A stretch of DNA of 33,598 nt from DASSKW01 sp035690065 (GTDB lineage: Bacteria; Pseudomonadota; Gammaproteobacteria; Natronospirales; REEB76): assembly GCA_035690065.1 (NCBI GenBank), contig DASSKW010000126.1, positions 1-33,598 on the forward strand, read 5' to 3'. Below are positions 8,211 to 16,873 of the stretch, piece after piece. Position 1 is the first letter of the stretch. The number at the start of each line of letters is the position of its first letter. A program made the translations under genes and the position numbers. The notes under the pieces were generated by a model. It saw only the letters and a program-made list of their open reading frames with translations, searched no databases and was not told the origin of the DNA.

Positions 8211-9836
8211 CTAATCGGTATCGAACTGCTCCCACCATTCGCTTGGTGCAGGTTGCGGCGTCTGCGGCAGGGTTTGCTGCGCCGCGCTGGGCAAGACCCG
8301 GTACAGCACCATCGGATCTTCAGCTTTTACTTCCAGTATCTTCTCGAACCAGGGCGCACCCGGCGCCGGAAGCAGTTTCATGTCGTCGGCTTCACCGCCA
8401 GCCGGCAGGTATTTCACATCCACCAGCACGTAGTCACCGGGCTTGATCTCGCCGTCATGTATCTGCTGATACAACACCCGGCTGGAACGTACATACTGCA
8501 TCGGTGAACCCAGCTCGAACAGGGTCATGGAGCGCGGCCACTGGAAACTGATGATGCGTCCCGGCGCGTTCGCGACCGTAGTGCGCAGCTGTGCAAACCC
8601 TGCCACGCCGCCGATATTCTGCTTGTGTAACGGCAACCAGATGAAGACAGCGGCTGCGAACAGGAGCAGGACCGCACAGGCGAAACCGGTGAGCAGACGC
8701 CGTACCAGACGATGCAGATTCTCATTGATGAATAGCGGATCGATGACCGCCAGCGCCAGCAATGCGATGGCTGGTGCGGCCGGCAGGATGTATTTGCTCT
8801 GTTTGGAGGCCGAGAGGGTGAAGAACAGGATCGTGAACAGCGCCCAGATCAGCGGCATGCGCCAGCGGAATGCACTCAGGAAACGTAGCCGGAAACCGAA
8901 GTACAACGCGAACGGCAGCAGCAGGGACAACGGCAGCAGATCGCCCCAGATGGTCTGACCGTACAGCCACCAGGGTTGCAGATGATCGAAACCGGAGATG
9001 AAGCGGGTGAAGTTCTGGTACACGAGCACGGCGCGCACGAATTCCCAGCTCACCGCAAACCCCGCGGCGAGGTACCACGGCACGATGCCCAGCAGTGTCA
9101 GTAGTACGCCGCGGATCGGCGCCATCCGCCAGCCTTCCTGCACGATCCACAGCAGACGTTCACGCAGGGTCTTGCCGTCGCTCATCACCGGCTGCGCGGT
9201 GAGGAACGCCGCGATGCCGATCTCGATCGCCATCGGCGGCAGCGTGATGGCCATGCCCACCGGTCCCTTGGCTGCGGTCGCGAGCAGCACGCCAAGCCAG
9301 AGTTCCCAGGGGAAGCGTTTCGACAACCGGTCAATGCGAAAACGTGCGAAGCCGGTGAACGCGATCAGCACGCCGAGCATCAGCAGACTGTCGGACTGTG
9401 CGGTGAAGAAGTTGTACAACACCGCCGGCAGGGCTACGGCGGTCAGTGGGAACAATAAGCGCGGCCAGTCGGGGAACAGCTCACGCTGCAGACGTGCCAG
9501 CCACCAGGTCCAGAGCAGCAGGCCGAGATAGCCGGGCAGGCGGATCGCCGCCATCAGCGGCAGACCTGCGGCCTTGCCCATCAATGCCAACCAGAAGTAG
9601 AGCGGCGGATACTCGATATACGGTACGCCGTTCTTGATCGGCACCAGGTATTCGCCGCGTGCCAGCATCTCGCGCACCGCTTCCGCGAAGCGCGGTTCCA
9701 TGGAAGGCACCGGACCGTGATTGAACAGGGCCACCGTGTAGATGCAGCCGAGTGCCAGCAGCAGCCAATGCAGGGGATCAATCTGCCTGAGCATGCGCAT
9801 CATGGGATTCTGCCTGGCGAAAACAGCGGACATCAT
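8211..9836 (-). CDS. ArnT-like membrane glycosyltransferase (PMT_2 / GT39-83 type)
   Basis: 541 aa integral membrane protein with about 12 hydrophobic segments. Members transfer sugars from polyprenyl phosphates to lipid A, proteins or other acceptors on the periplasmic side. The first periplasmic loop carries the family signature: MEPRFAEAVREMLARGEYLVP (about 46-66) followed by EYPPLYFWL, equivalent to the DEsRYAEisREML..G and KPP/P.YFW blocks of ArnT. The C-terminal 150 residues are soluble. Starts at 9836 and 9833 are adjacent ATGs with only a weak ribosome site; later Met codons at residues 12-15 are possible. Donor and acceptor cannot be deduced. It stands alone, with no arn or glycan genes near it. 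Confidence 0.82.
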   Translation of the reverse strand: MMSAVFARQNPMMRMLRQIDPLHWLLLALGCIYTVALFNHGPVPSMEPRFAEAVREMLARGEYLVPIKNGVPYIEYPPLYFWLALMGKAAGLPLMAAIRLPGYLGLLLWTWWLARLQRELFPDWPRLLFPLTAVALPAVLYNFFTAQSDSLLMLGVLIAFTGFARFRIDRLSKRFPWELWLGVLLATAAKGPVGMAITLPPMAIEIGIAAFLTAQPVMSDGKTLRERLLWIVQEGWRMAPIRGVLLTLLGIVPWYLAAGFAVSWEFVRAVLVYQNFTRFISGFDHLQPWWLYGQTIWGDLLPLSLLLPFALYFGFRLRFLSAFRWRMPLIWALFTILFFTLSASKQSKYILPAAPAIALLALAVIDPLFINENLHRLVRRLLTGFACAVLLLFAAAVFIWLPLHKQNIGGVAGFAQLRTTVANAPGRIISFQWPRSMTLFELGSPMQYVRSSRVLYQQIHDGEIKPGDYVLVDVKYLPAGGEADDMKLLPAPGAPWFEKILEVKAEDPMVLYRVLPSAAQQTLPQTPQPAPSEWWEQFDTD

Positions 9837-9935
9837 AACAAGTCTTTTTATGCGAATATCGGTGTTCGGGCAGTTCTAAAAATCAGGGGTTTTGGTTTCC
9901 GGGCCGGCAGAAACGCCCGGGAAACCGGAGTGTAT

Positions 9936-10784
9936 ATGAATTACCGACATGCCTATCATGCGGGCAACTTCGCCGACCTCATGAAGCACGGCGTGCTGGT
10001 GAGCCTGTTGCAGGCGCTGTCGCGCAAGCCCAAACCCTGGTGTTACTACGACACGCATGCGGGGGCCGGCCTTTACGATATCCGCACCGGACTGGCAGCG
10101 AAGACCGGCGAAGCGGAAGCGGGCATCGGTCGTCTGTGGCATGTATCGGGCCACATACCCGAGCCTTTGAGCGAGCTGCGTCGGATCGTGAGTGCATTCA
10201 ATCAGGAACAGCCGGGCGAAGCCACGCCCCGTCATTATCCCGGTTCACCGGCTATCGCGGCGGCCATGGCACGGGATCATGACCGGCTGATCGTTGCCGA
10301 GCGTCATCCGGAAGAAGCGGCATTGCTCAAGCAGCACTTCCATCGCGACCGGCGGGTCGCGGTGCATGAACGGGATGGCTACGAGATGATTCAGGCGCTG
10401 GTGCCGCCCGCCGAACGGCGCGGACTGGTCCTGATGGACCCGCCATTCGAGCGTGAGGATGAATTCAGCGTGCTGGCGGAAACCTGTAGCGCTGCACATG
10501 CGCGCTGGCCGGACGGGGTGTATGCGCTGTGGTATCCGGTCAAGGATGCGGCAGCGGTGGCCCGCTTCCACCGCCGCTTGCGCCAATCGGGTATGGCCCG
10601 ACTGCTGGTGTCGGAACTGCGGGTGGGGCCCGTGACCGCTGCCAGCCTGATCGCATCGGGCATGGTCATCGTCAATCCGCCCTGGCAGACTGACCGCACG
10701 ATCGCGGAAATGCTGGCGTTCCTGGCCCGGGTGCTGGCGCCGGGACAGGGGGAAAGTGACGTGCGTTGGCTGGTGCCAGGGTAG
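9936..10784 (+). CDS. rlmJ: 23S rRNA (adenine-2030-N6)-methyltransferase
   Basis: 282 aa SAM-dependent methyltransferase that methylates A2030 of 23S rRNA before ribosome assembly. It opens MNYRHAYHAGNFADLMKH, the RlmJ/YhiR signature, followed by YYDTHAGAGLYD (SAM-binding) and the catalytic DPPFE motif near residue 168. The ATG at 9936 has GGAG at 9927-9930 upstream; the long open stretch before it belongs to the divergent neighbour's 5' end. Length and motif order match the family. Confidence 0.93.
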   Translation: MNYRHAYHAGNFADLMKHGVLVSLLQALSRKPKPWCYYDTHAGAGLYDIRTGLAAKTGEAEAGIGRLWHVSGHIPEPLSELRRIVSAFNQEQPGEATPRHYPGSPAIAAAMARDHDRLIVAERHPEEAALLKQHFHRDRRVAVHERDGYEMIQALVPPAERRGLVLMDPPFEREDEFSVLAETCSAAHARWPDGVYALWYPVKDAAAVARFHRRLRQSGMARLLVSELRVGPVTAASLIASGMVIVNPPWQTDRTIAEMLAFLARVLAPGQGESDVRWLVPG

Positions 10785-10788
10785 GCAG

Positions 10789-10831
10789 TTGACAAATGAC
10801 CGTTAGTCACTTATAAATGACCAACAGTCAT
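10789..10831 (+). promoter_or_regulatory. Sigma-70 promoter with two tandem TetR-type operators
   Basis: TTGACA (10789-10794), a 17-bp spacer, then TATAAA (10812-10817): an almost consensus promoter. Two copies of ATGAC-N5-GTCAY lie on it: 10796-10810 in the spacer, and 10817-10831 overlapping the end of the -10 box and the likely start site. The copies are offset by 21 bp, two helical turns. The following gene encodes a TetR repressor, so direct autorepression is the simplest reading. Confidence 0.8.
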
Positions 10832-10844
10832 AAGGAAATCCACC

Positions 10845-11531
10845 ATGCCGCTCGCCAATCGCGCCATGACCGATCAGCAGAAACAGGCACGCCGTGCCGA
10901 GATCCTGCAGTTCGCCATGCAGCGCTTTGCCTCCACCCCCTACGACACGCTCAGCATGGCGGACATCGCCGCCAAGACCGGCGTCGCGAAAGGCACGCTG
11001 TATCTGTATTTTCGCAGCAAGGAAGAACTGTTCCTGGCACTGTATGAACAGGAACTCGATGGCTGGTTCGACGAACTGGACACGGCCTTATCCGGCCAGC
11101 AAGGTGTCGGCAGCATCGAAGGTCTGCTGCAACTGATCAGCGCATCCATCACTCGCCGGCCCGCGTTCCTGCGCCTGGTCGCGATCCTGCACACGGTGCT
11201 GGAGCGCAATGTGGATCGCGCCACGGCGTTGCGCTTCAAGACCCGCTTGCGTGAACGCGTGCTGCATACCGGCGCTCTGCTGGAAAAGAATCTGCCGTTT
11301 CTGCAAACCGGGCAGGGGACCGAACTGCTGTTGAAAACCGATGCCCTGGTGATCGGCTTCCAGCATCTGGCGGAACCATCCGAGGTGCTGCGTGAAGTGC
11401 TGGCGGAACCCGGCATGGAACTGTTCCGCATCGATCTTGAAGAACAGTTATTGAATACCTTGCGGACCCTGTTGATGGGCCTCGCCTACGAAGCACGGGC
11501 ACGCCAGGAGCGCCAGAATGCCCGCCGCTAA
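10845..11531 (+). CDS. TetR-family transcriptional repressor
   Basis: 228 aa. The N-terminal helix-turn-helix is clear: SMADIAAKTGVAKGTLYLYF (about 36-56) followed by KEELFLALYE, the TetR signature. The C-terminal ligand domain is helical and divergent. ATG 10845 has AAGGA at 10832-10836. The gene sits directly behind the promoter-operator at 10789-10831 and overlaps the next gene by 14 bp, so it very probably represses itself together with the SDR and Ves/HutD genes. The inducer is unknown; the SDR partner suggests a lipid-like or carbonyl compound. Confidence 0.92.
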   Translation: MPLANRAMTDQQKQARRAEILQFAMQRFASTPYDTLSMADIAAKTGVAKGTLYLYFRSKEELFLALYEQELDGWFDELDTALSGQQGVGSIEGLLQLISASITRRPAFLRLVAILHTVLERNVDRATALRFKTRLRERVLHTGALLEKNLPFLQTGQGTELLLKTDALVIGFQHLAEPSEVLREVLAEPGMELFRIDLEEQLLNTLRTLLMGLAYEARARQERQNARR

Positions 11532-12300
11532 AACCGCCCTCATAACCGGGGCTTCCAGTGGCCTGGGCGCCGAGTTCGCGCGTCAGCTCGCCGCCATGGA
11601 TTGCAACCTGATCCTGGTCGCGCGTCGCGAAGATCGTTTGCACGCAGTACGTGACGAGATCTTGCGGCAGCATCATGTGGATGTACGGATCATGCCGGCC
11701 GATCTCGGCATCACCGATGCCGCCCGGATATTGCATGACAAGATCAAAACGGCTGGTTTGAAAGTCGATATCCTGATCAACAACGCCGGCTTCGGTGCGT
11801 TCGGCGAACACATGCAGATCCCATGGCAGCGTGAACAGCAGATGCTGATGCTGGACATCGTGACGCTGATGCAACTCACTAAATTATTTGCGGATGATAT
11901 GCTGGCCGGTGGTGGCGGCTATATCCTGCAGGTCAGTTCCATCGCCGCCTATCAGCCGACGCCAGGCTACGCTGCCTATGGTGCCGCCAAGAGTTCCGTG
12001 CTCAATTTCGGCGAAGCCTTCAATTACGAATTGCGCGGCACTGATACGAGTTGCACGGTCTTGTCACCGGGCGTGACTGCCACCGAATTTCTGCAAGTCG
12101 CCGGGCAGAAGCCGACGCTGTACCAACGTCTGCTGATGATGCAGAGCCATGAGGTGGTGCGTATCGGACTCAAGGCAATGTTCCGACGCAGATCCAGCGT
12201 GATACCAGGCTGGTTGAATGCAGGCATGGCCTGGTCCAACCGGCTCATGCCGCGACGCTGGTCTGCTGCGATCGCGTATCGCCTGATGACGCTCGGCTGA
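11518..12300 (+). CDS. Short-chain dehydrogenase/reductase (DltE/COG0300 type)
   Basis: 260 aa classical SDR. Motifs: TGASSGLG cofactor loop (about 10-17), NNAG (about 88-91), catalytic Ser in QVSSIAAYQ, and YGAAK with the Tyr/Lys pair near 155-159. The basic residues ARRxDRL after the second strand favour NADP(H). The ATG at 11518 lies within the end of tetR with AGGAG upstream, so translation is probably coupled. The family reduces ketones or 3-keto acyl compounds; the substrate is unknown. Confidence 0.88.
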   Translation: MPAAKTALITGASSGLGAEFARQLAAMDCNLILVARREDRLHAVRDEILRQHHVDVRIMPADLGITDAARILHDKIKTAGLKVDILINNAGFGAFGEHMQIPWQREQQMLMLDIVTLMQLTKLFADDMLAGGGGYILQVSSIAAYQPTPGYAAYGAAKSSVLNFGEAFNYELRGTDTSCTVLSPGVTATEFLQVAGQKPTLYQRLLMMQSHEVVRIGLKAMFRRRSSVIPGWLNAGMAWSNRLMPRRWSAAIAYRLMTLG

Positions 12301-12305
12301 GTCCC

Positions 12306-12932
12306 ATGCGCACTTTCGCCGGTGACATCCGCTTGCTGGAGCTTCAGGATCAACGCATCATGCCGTGGAAGAACGGCGGCGGTATCACACGTGAGCTGGC
12401 GGTGTATCCAGACACTTCCACACTTGATGGCGAGCCATTCCTGTGGCGCATCAGTATCGCCGACGTGGCGACCGATGGACCGTTCTCCGCGTTCCCGGGG
12501 TACGACCGCAGCATCATGCTGATCGCCGGTCACGGCATGGAACTCGCCATGCAGGAGGCGACACCGATAAGGGCCGATAAGTTTTATCAACCATTACGGT
12601 TTTCCGGCGATACTGCGACACACTGCCGGCTGCTGGATGGTCCGGTCCGTGATTTCAACGTGATGAGCGCACGCGGTCATATCGAACATCACTGTGACGT
12701 GATCAGTGGTGGGGCCTCGGAAGCACGCTGGGCACAAAGTACCGAAGCACTCTTTTGCCATTGTCTGCACGGTAATCTGATCGTGAAGTTGCGGGATATG
12801 GCGGAGTGGAATCTGAGCGTCGGCCAGAGCCTGTGGTTGCCGATGCAACCCGGCAGCAAGACCATCCCGGTCCTGCTGGCGCCGAATTCTCCGCAGACGG
12901 CCGCGATCCTGGTGAGTTTGCGCAACGTGTGA
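12306..12932 (+). CDS. HutD/Ves-family cupin protein
   Basis: 208 aa. The N-terminal block MPWKNGGGITRELAVYP (about 19-35) and WRISIADVATDGPFSAFPGYDR are the HutD/Ves signature; the fold is a double cupin. HutD is proposed to limit the histidine-degradation pathway and E. coli Ves is a cold/stress-linked protein; the biochemical role is unsettled. No hut genes are nearby, so the neutral family name is preferable. It begins 5 bp after the SDR stop and closes the tetR operon. Confidence 0.85.
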   Translation: MRTFAGDIRLLELQDQRIMPWKNGGGITRELAVYPDTSTLDGEPFLWRISIADVATDGPFSAFPGYDRSIMLIAGHGMELAMQEATPIRADKFYQPLRFSGDTATHCRLLDGPVRDFNVMSARGHIEHHCDVISGGASEARWAQSTEALFCHCLHGNLIVKLRDMAEWNLSVGQSLWLPMQPGSKTIPVLLAPNSPQTAAILVSLRNV

Positions 12933-13019
12933 AGCCGTACCGGGGCGTACCAATCTGGCAGATGATCCGAATTACCGGATAGCGTCAATTTGGACGCAGA
13001 GCAGGATCAGACGTCAATC

Positions 13020-13619
13020 TCATGTGGACTTGTGCTGGTCATCGGATAGCGAATCGAATCGTCCCCATAGCAGTTTGATTGCGAGCCATGCGAATATCGC
13101 TCCACCGATCAGCATCATGTATTGCCCAGAGCGTTGCTGGTCGCCGACCAGGTAGTTGGTACAAAGCCTGGTGGGAGTGATCATGTATAGCCAGCCGAGC
13201 CGAAAGAACATGGAAATGAGTTCGGCAATAAATACTCCGCGCAAGACGAAACCCATACGTGGCCAGCTGATCCCCAGCGGCAGACCGATCAACAGCGGTA
13301 CTGATAAGAACTTGAGCGTCGCCATCAGCGGTTCGGTCGCCGCAGCATCAAGCGAACGTGGCAGCATCCAGACCGCGGTGGTCAAGGTCGCCAGGATCAA
13401 GCCGGTGATGCCGTTATAATTCCAGGCGCTGATTGCCGACACAAATCGCTGCGGCAGCGCGCCGCGCAATAACCATCCGACGAGGATGAGTAGCGGGATC
13501 TGCAGCAACATCTGTGCAGTCATGCTGGCTGTCAGTACGTGTTGTACTGGCGGCAGCAGCAATACGACGAAGAGGACTATTGCGAGGTGGGAAGCATAAC
13601 GCCGCAACAGGGCAATCAT
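13020..13619 (-). CDS. Membrane protein of the oxidase/sNOR cluster (orf1-like)
   Basis: 199 aa with five or six hydrophobic segments; no enzymatic motif seen. Its start overlaps the stop of the Sco gene by four bases (ATGA), so it is the last gene of the four-gene minus-strand unit. In the norSY-senC-orf1 gene order known from ammonia-oxidising bacteria, the fourth gene encodes a membrane protein of unknown function, and position here matches that. A role in maturing or anchoring the terminal reductase is inference from position alone. Conserved-looking residues cluster at the end (NYLVGDQQRSGQYMMLIGG). Confidence 0.7.
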   Translation of the reverse strand: MIALLRRYASHLAIVLFVVLLLPPVQHVLTASMTAQMLLQIPLLILVGWLLRGALPQRFVSAISAWNYNGITGLILATLTTAVWMLPRSLDAAATEPLMATLKFLSVPLLIGLPLGISWPRMGFVLRGVFIAELISMFFRLGWLYMITPTRLCTNYLVGDQQRSGQYMMLIGGAIFAWLAIKLLWGRFDSLSDDQHKST

Positions 13620-14230
13620 TGCATGTACTGCAGCACAGCCCGACCAACAGGCTCCGGGTTACCCAGAGGAAATATCTCGACCAGTTGTCCTTGTGGATTC
13701 ACGATCCCGATGGCAGCGTTGTGCACGAACCCCCCAAGTCCGTCGGAGATCACGGTAACGCCGAAGACCTGCTCGAGTCGCGTCAGCTCGTCTGTATCCA
13801 CTGGCCGGGCGGCCAGCCAGCCAGTGCCGTGGTCACGATGAATCTCCAGGTAAGCGGCCAGCTGTGGAGGTTTATCGTGTGTCGGATCAAAGCTGATGCT
13901 CAATAACCGCAGCTTGCCTTCCTTTATTGGCGTTGCAAGCTGGGTTTGCAGTTGTGCGAATTCACCGCCCAGTAATGAGCAGTAGGTCAGGCATCGGGTG
14001 TAGATAAAATCGACCAGCAACCAGCTTCCGCGCAGGTCAGTGAGGTTGATCTGTGCGCCGGTCTGGGTCTGCAATATCGCGGGTGGAACCTGTCGAGGAT
14101 GCTCACGGATATCGATACGACGTGCTGTCTCGGTGGTGAAGGCCTGGAAGCGATCGGTGGCACCCATCAATACGGTGCCACCGATCACCAGCAGAATACT
14201 ACTAGCCAGCAGTGTTCGAAGGACGTTCAC
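13616..14230 (-). CDS. Sco/SenC copper chaperone
   Basis: 204 aa, one N-terminal membrane anchor (about 5-24) and a periplasmic thioredoxin-fold domain. Copper ligands are visible: the CxxxC motif as C80-LTY-C84 (YTRCLTYCS) and the downstream His170 in GGFVHNAAIG. Sco proteins deliver copper to, or reduce, the CuA site of subunit II; the subunit II in this operon has a full CuA motif. The start is a GTG inside the end of the subunit I gene (29-bp overlap). The name senC would match the norSY-senC-orf1 arrangement. Confidence 0.9.
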   Translation of the reverse strand: MNVLRTLLASSILLVIGGTVLMGATDRFQAFTTETARRIDIREHPRQVPPAILQTQTGAQINLTDLRGSWLLVDFIYTRCLTYCSLLGGEFAQLQTQLATPIKEGKLRLLSISFDPTHDKPPQLAAYLEIHRDHGTGWLAARPVDTDELTRLEQVFGVTVISDGLGGFVHNAAIGIVNPQGQLVEIFPLGNPEPVGRAVLQYMQ

Positions 14231-15689
14231 CTGTAGGCGCTCTCAACAAGCCAATGATGATGTAGGTGGCGAACACCAGCATCCCCAGGATGATCAGCAT
14301 GGCACCAATCGAACCGGCCCGGTCAGTCGCCATCCATTCTGGTAGATGCACCGCAAAGCGCCGGGGCACACTCAGATGACCTGCATCGAGGAATGCAATA
14401 GTGAAGATCAGGGCGCCGATGAGATAAGCAGGAAGACCGATCTTGCTGCTGACAGTATCATGGGACGACTGTGCGCGGTTGCCTATCACATGGTACATCA
14501 ATGCGAGCACCATCGGCAGCACACCCAGTATCAGGTAAAAATGGAAGTGCCCCGGTACCCATTGGGTGTTGTGCATCACCTTGTTGATCTCGATCGTTCC
14601 GTCGAGGATCGCGGGTACGATGCCGGCAGCCCAACCGAACACCGCCAGTACCGCGAACCGGGAAGGCATCTTCCAGCGGATGTTCGAACGATAGATGTTG
14701 GTCAGGACACCGTACGCCGTCACCAGGAACACCGGGAAGCCAGCACCGTAGGAAACGATCTGCCCCATTATCGCCATCCAGCGCGGCTCGGCATAATCCA
14801 TGAGCAGATGATGCGGGAAGACGACGATCACGAATACACAACTCACCGCCCATGACCAGAGGAATACCCTGGAGATGCCATAGGGGCGCCCGGTGTAACG
14901 CGGGATCAGTTCATATACGGCAATCACGCCCATGTAGATGGTGGCGTTTATCACCATGTGCCCGAACCAGTAGATGAGGTTCTTGGCCACCAGTGCATTC
15001 AGCGTATCCGATGGGAAATAGGCATTGATCAGGCTCATCACCAGAACGACCGCGCCGGCCAGGATGCCGAGGCCGTTGGCGATGATCACCATGGTGCTGG
15101 CGACGACCGCTTTCGGGTGTGATGGATCGATCTCGCCGCGGAACAACCACTGCAGGCCGAGCGCCCGTCCGAGGTTGCCGAACTTCCGAATGATGGCCGC
15201 TGCCGCGTCAAGATAGAACACCAGCAGGCCGACACCTATCAATAGATAGCCGACCATGAACAGTGCCGCAGCATTGATACTCCAGACTCCCATCGAATGT
15301 ACGGGCAGTGGATACAGAAACGTCCACAGACCGGCATAACCACCTATGAAGATCGATCCGATGATAGCCAGCGCACCAAGCATGAACAGCACATAGTTGG
15401 TGAGGAATGCCCAAAGGTGCAGATGCACATACTTGCGCAGGAAGAACCACATCACTGCAATCGTGGCCAGGCTCATGGTGCCGACCATGCCCGCTCCATG
15501 CATGGTCAGTAATTGATAGAACAGTCTGGATGGCACACCGATCCAGTCGGCTTGTGTCATACGCATCGTCAGGCCCAGCAACATCATCAGCAGGAACAGT
15601 ACCAGCACGGTGATGAGGTAGAGGTTAAAGACGTTGCGTTCGTTGCGGGGCAGTTTTTCGTCTTCAGGATAAAGAGTCAGTGTGCTCAT
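14202..15689 (-). CDS. Heme-copper oxidoreductase subunit I, sNOR (NorY)-like
   Basis: 495 aa, about 12-13 membrane helices. Metal ligands: H64 in LTMHGAGM (low-spin heme), H244 (CuB) in WFGHMVIN, H293-H294 (CuB) in VFPHHLLMDY, and H381/H383 in HNTQWVPGHFHF (high- and low-spin heme). In oxygen-reducing A- and B-type oxidases a Tyr cross-linked to the CuB His lies four residues after it (HPEVY/HPxVY); here the position is N248, with the nearest Tyr at 252. Loss of that Tyr is a feature of NO-reducing members of the superfamily. With the CuA subunit II, Sco and orf1 neighbours, this fits sNOR (NorY) better than an oxidase. Translationally coupled (ATGA overlap) to subunit II. Confidence 0.85.
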   Translation of the reverse strand: MSTLTLYPEDEKLPRNERNVFNLYLITVLVLFLLMMLLGLTMRMTQADWIGVPSRLFYQLLTMHGAGMVGTMSLATIAVMWFFLRKYVHLHLWAFLTNYVLFMLGALAIIGSIFIGGYAGLWTFLYPLPVHSMGVWSINAAALFMVGYLLIGVGLLVFYLDAAAAIIRKFGNLGRALGLQWLFRGEIDPSHPKAVVASTMVIIANGLGILAGAVVLVMSLINAYFPSDTLNALVAKNLIYWFGHMVINATIYMGVIAVYELIPRYTGRPYGISRVFLWSWAVSCVFVIVVFPHHLLMDYAEPRWMAIMGQIVSYGAGFPVFLVTAYGVLTNIYRSNIRWKMPSRFAVLAVFGWAAGIVPAILDGTIEINKVMHNTQWVPGHFHFYLILGVLPMVLALMYHVIGNRAQSSHDTVSSKIGLPAYLIGALIFTIAFLDAGHLSVPRRFAVHLPEWMATDRAGSIGAMLIILGMLVFATYIIIGLLRAPTGERPSNTAG

Positions 15690-16243
15690 GATGCGTGGCC
15701 TCCCGTGGTGGCGGCGACAACAGTCAGGTCTGCTGCCATGACGTCATGACCGAGCCCGCAGTATTCAAGACATCTGATCTTGTATGTGCCCGGTTTGTCG
15801 AAAGTGTAAAGAATCTTGTTTACAAACCCGGGCATCGCCTGGGTCTGCACGACGATACGGCCGTCCGGTGCGTAGATCGCGAAGTCATGATTCACATCGG
15901 CACTGGTCACACGGAATTCGGTGGGAGCCCCGGTTTCGACCTGGGTTGCACTCATCTCCCAGTACCATTGGTGACCGATCACGTTCACAACCTGTGAAGC
16001 CTGTAATGGCTCATGCTGCAGCGGGATAGGGAATCGGTGCAGGGTGGCGTAACTGGCGCCAATAAATATCACCAGCAGCGCCACAAACAACCATTTTCGC
16101 AACAGGTTGGAGGTCTTGTGCGCCTGCGCGGCTTCGGCGGTATCGGCGGGTTTGCCTGCCTGGAAGATCACGTAGATGAACCCCAGCGTGACCAGCCCCA
16201 TTCCAACCAGCGCGATAAGAAAAACTTCATTTTGGAAAATCAT
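15686..16243 (-). CDS. CuA-containing subunit II, sNOR (NorS)-like
   Basis: 185 aa from the ATG at 16243: two N-terminal membrane helices (about 5-28 and 48-66) and a periplasmic cupredoxin domain. GHQWYWEM marks the electron-entry aromatic patch. The CuA ligands are complete: H119 (NHDF), C158, E160, C162, H166 and M169 (CLEYCGLGHDVM). The first gene of the four-gene unit. An ATG at 16261 is also in frame but lacks a ribosome site, while GGGGAT precedes 16243. The complete CuA site implies a soluble donor such as a c-type cytochrome or cupredoxin; a pseudoazurin and a membrane-anchored cytochrome c are encoded about 2 kb away. Confidence 0.87.
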   Translation of the reverse strand: MIFQNEVFLIALVGMGLVTLGFIYVIFQAGKPADTAEAAQAHKTSNLLRKWLFVALLVIFIGASYATLHRFPIPLQHEPLQASQVVNVIGHQWYWEMSATQVETGAPTEFRVTSADVNHDFAIYAPDGRIVVQTQAMPGFVNKILYTFDKPGTYKIRCLEYCGLGHDVMAADLTVVAATTGGHAS

Positions 16244-16342
16244 GACATGATCCCCATGCATGTATGGCAGCGGGTAAGCTGCTACGGATAAATATGCATG
16301 TCAAGGACGTTTACGGCGCCAAGTCTTGCAGGTAACCGCATG

Positions 16343-16373
16343 ATATACATAAAGTTTATGGTGACCTGTATAT
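16343..16373. promoter_or_regulatory. Nested inverted repeat upstream of the norS-like gene
   Basis: Arms ATATACA (16343-16349) and TGTATAT (16367-16373) enclose a second perfect palindrome ATAAAGTTTAT (16349-16359). It lies about 100 bp upstream of the subunit II start and in the gap before the divergent hemerythrin gene. It is a candidate operator; no specific regulator (NsrR, NnrR/Dnr, NorR) can be assigned because none of their consensus sites matches well. Confidence 0.35.
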
Positions 16374-16873
16374 AAGTAACTAGATTTATTGAGCTTTAGA
16401 TCCATGCAAACAGACGATAAACGCGCCCAGCACCAATATTGCTGTCATGCTCAAGCGATACCGCCGAATATGCACTTGCCGGGATACTTGGCAGATGGCC
16501 GCAATTATCGTGCCTGGATGCCCCACTCCGGAGAGCCACACAAGGAGCGAAGTGACGAGCGAAGGCCCGATGCTCCCCGCGAATGATGTATCGCAGAATC
16601 AGCGTGAGCCCGTGTCCCGTCCAGCCCATATCACGGATCCCCGCATATTTCACGGATTATCGGTTGAGGGCAGGACAGGTATTCAAGCAGGCAACAAGGT
16701 TTGATCCCGGCATGATTCTGACGCCAGCTCCCACACTTGGGCCGACGGCATATATACTTATGAAAGCAGCCGCATGACCGGGCCCCACGGCTGGCTCATG
16801 CCGGGCTCCCGAGCAATGCGATAAAGACTGGTCGTGCGATCAGCATGTCAGGCCCGAGATTACGGGGATATTT
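16374..16873. other. Intergenic stretch without a convincing gene
   Basis: About 500 bp between the norS-like promoter region and the hemerythrin gene. Short open frames exist on both strands, the best being 16396-16653 on the minus strand (85 codons, GTG start). None has a good ribosome site, recognisable domain or normal residue composition. Confidence 0.5.

Noticed and set aside
16253..16305. Two ACATGCAT blocks upstream of the norS-like gene as a possible NsrR site
   Set aside because: Each resembles half of the NsrR consensus, but they are not arranged as the required inverted pair.
16396..16653. Minus-strand 85-codon open frame upstream of the norS-like gene
   Set aside because: GTG start without a ribosome site, His/Arg-rich translation, no recognised domain; too weak to call, though conservation upstream of norS in relatives would change this.
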